6,803 nucleotides of DNA, from NCBI GenBank assembly GCA_023443925.1, contig JAEZSL010000403.1, forward strand, positions 1 to 6,803. Direction: 5' to 3'. Below the pieces are notes generated by a model. That model was not told the DNA's origin. It saw nothing but the letters and a program-made list of their open reading frames with translations, and did not search any database. Origin of the DNA: Bacillota bacterium. Lineage in GTDB: Bacteria; Bacillota_A; Clostridia; Lachnospirales; Lachnospiraceae. A program made the translations under genes and the position numbers. Shown piece after piece: positions 6,411-6,803 of the stretch; the stretch's first letter is position 1, and the number at the start of each line of letters is the position of its first letter.

Positions 6411-6633
6411 GCACAAAAATACTTCCGGGTAAAAGCGTATGACACATAAAAGGATATTGTCTTTTGGAAGAGTCTCTATTATGACACCGCATCATCGCTA
6501 GAGGAGGTTTTGCCTGAGTCTGGCCCGCCAGACTCTTACTGATTCTTATTCGCAGCATCTGTATTTACCGGGGCTTTCTGCCGGTATGTATGACCGCCTG
6601 CTTAAAGCACCGCTCATTTGGTGTTATTTCTGA
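6411..6633. other. Non-coding interval with short hairpins; no gene recognised
   Basis: I see no supportable coding region or tRNA here on either strand. Present are a perfect 8-bp hairpin (GAGTCTGG at 6516-6523, CCAGACTC at 6528-6535, 4-nt loop), a 6-bp hairpin (TACCGG at 6566-6571, CCGGTA at 6581-6586) and a short CACC/GGTG pair (6608-6611, 6620-6623). A GAGGAGG stretch at 6501-6507 resembles a ribosome site, but the frame behind it from a TTG at 6510 stops after 10 codons. On the minus strand this would be the 3' untranslated region of the DUF2508 gene, as the first U-tract terminator in that direction is at 6346-6386. A small structured RNA or a decayed element is possible. I cannot assign a family. 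Confidence 0.4.
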
Positions 6634-6803
6634 TTATATGGTTGAATAATCATTTTCCATCTCTTTCGCTTGCTTAAGGAGAAATTTATATCTTTTTTGA
6701 ATCGCATTTACTTCATAGATATAACAGTCAATTAGATCAGGATCAATTACATTTTCAAAATTAGAATATGCGGATTCCAGAGCAAGTTTTGTCTTTTTAA
6801 TTT
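6634..6803 (-). CDS. DUF2508 (YaaL-like) family protein, 3' end only
   Basis: Reading the minus strand from the window edge gives an open frame of 55 residues ending in TAA (complement of 6634-6636). The start lies outside the window. The visible part includes AYSNFENVIDPDLIDCYIYE followed by VNAIQKRYKFLLKQAKEME. The pattern of an acidic DPDLID-x-YIYE motif and then an rY-x-x-LL helix is what I recall for clostridial DUF2508 proteins, small soluble helical proteins of unknown function related to Bacillus YaaL. In Bacillus yaaL follows recR and precedes bofA. Here no bofA-like gene follows the stop codon, and whether recR lies upstream cannot be seen. The gene is convergent with the flagellar operon and probably shares its bidirectional terminator. 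Confidence 0.8.
   Translation of the reverse strand, partial: IKKTKLALESAYSNFENVIDPDLIDCYIYEVNAIQKRYKFLLKQAKEMENDYSTI

Noticed and set aside
6501..6542. GAGGAGG followed by a TTG frame encoding LPESGPPDSY
   Set aside because: It looks at first like a ribosome site with a sortase-like LPxSG peptide, but it is only 10 codons long, and the coding portion is the 8-bp hairpin itself. A real sortase substrate needs a long secreted protein.
6262..6558. Minus-strand open frame of 98 codons across the fliS end and its terminator
   Set aside because: It crosses a strong bidirectional terminator and the 3' end of fliS, and the translated sequence resembles no family that I know.
6411..6633. tRNA, SRP RNA, tmRNA, T-box or cobalamin riboswitch in the right-hand intergenic region
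   Set aside because: I looked for the TPsiC motif, the SRP GGAA-loop region, the T-box GGTGG motif and the B12 box on both strands. None is present in convincing form.

Overview
The window looks like chromosomal DNA of a motile, anaerobic, low-to-moderate GC Bacillota, most likely a member of the Lachnospiraceae or a near relative. The grounds are strong AGGAGG-type ribosome binding sites, an AgrB/AgrD peptide-signal pair with a YQ-x-KEP-type AgrD tail, a long flagellar accessory protein of the DUF6240 type, and the end of a DUF2508 (YaaL-like) gene. The species cannot be read from the sequence.

Layout, left to right. Positions 66-795 hold a two-gene agrBD unit: a membrane peptidase and a 49-residue precursor for a cyclic autoinducer. 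The precursor gene was found by reading the sequence directly. It has no cysteine and places a serine exactly where the ring-closing cysteine sits in staphylococcal AgrD, so a lactone ring is predicted. A strong intrinsic terminator (833-874) closes the unit. It is followed by a 101-bp element bounded by near-perfect 25-bp inverted repeats (885-985), which may be a MITE or a similar dispersed palindrome.

A sigma-28 (SigD/FliA)-type promoter (995-1022) then drives a three-gene late-flagellar operon. It encodes a roughly 1,073-residue DUF6240-type protein with internal helical repeats and a FliK-like C-terminal domain, then flagellin, then the flagellin chaperone FliS. The operon ends at a hairpin terminator (6346-6386) that is U-rich on both strands. 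Positions 6411-6633 contain no supportable gene but do contain several short hairpins. The right edge carries the 3' end of a minus-strand DUF2508 gene, convergent with the flagellar operon.

How the parts work together. Flagellin is the filament subunit, and FliS should hold it unfolded in the cytoplasm for export. The large first protein is probably exported or acts at the export gate, because its C-terminal domain resembles the substrate-specificity and hook-length domain of FliK. It is nevertheless expressed with the filament genes rather than the hook genes, and that is the most interesting feature of the window. The agrBD pair is separated from the flagellar operon by a terminator, so any regulatory link between them is inference. 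No AgrC or AgrA is present in the window.
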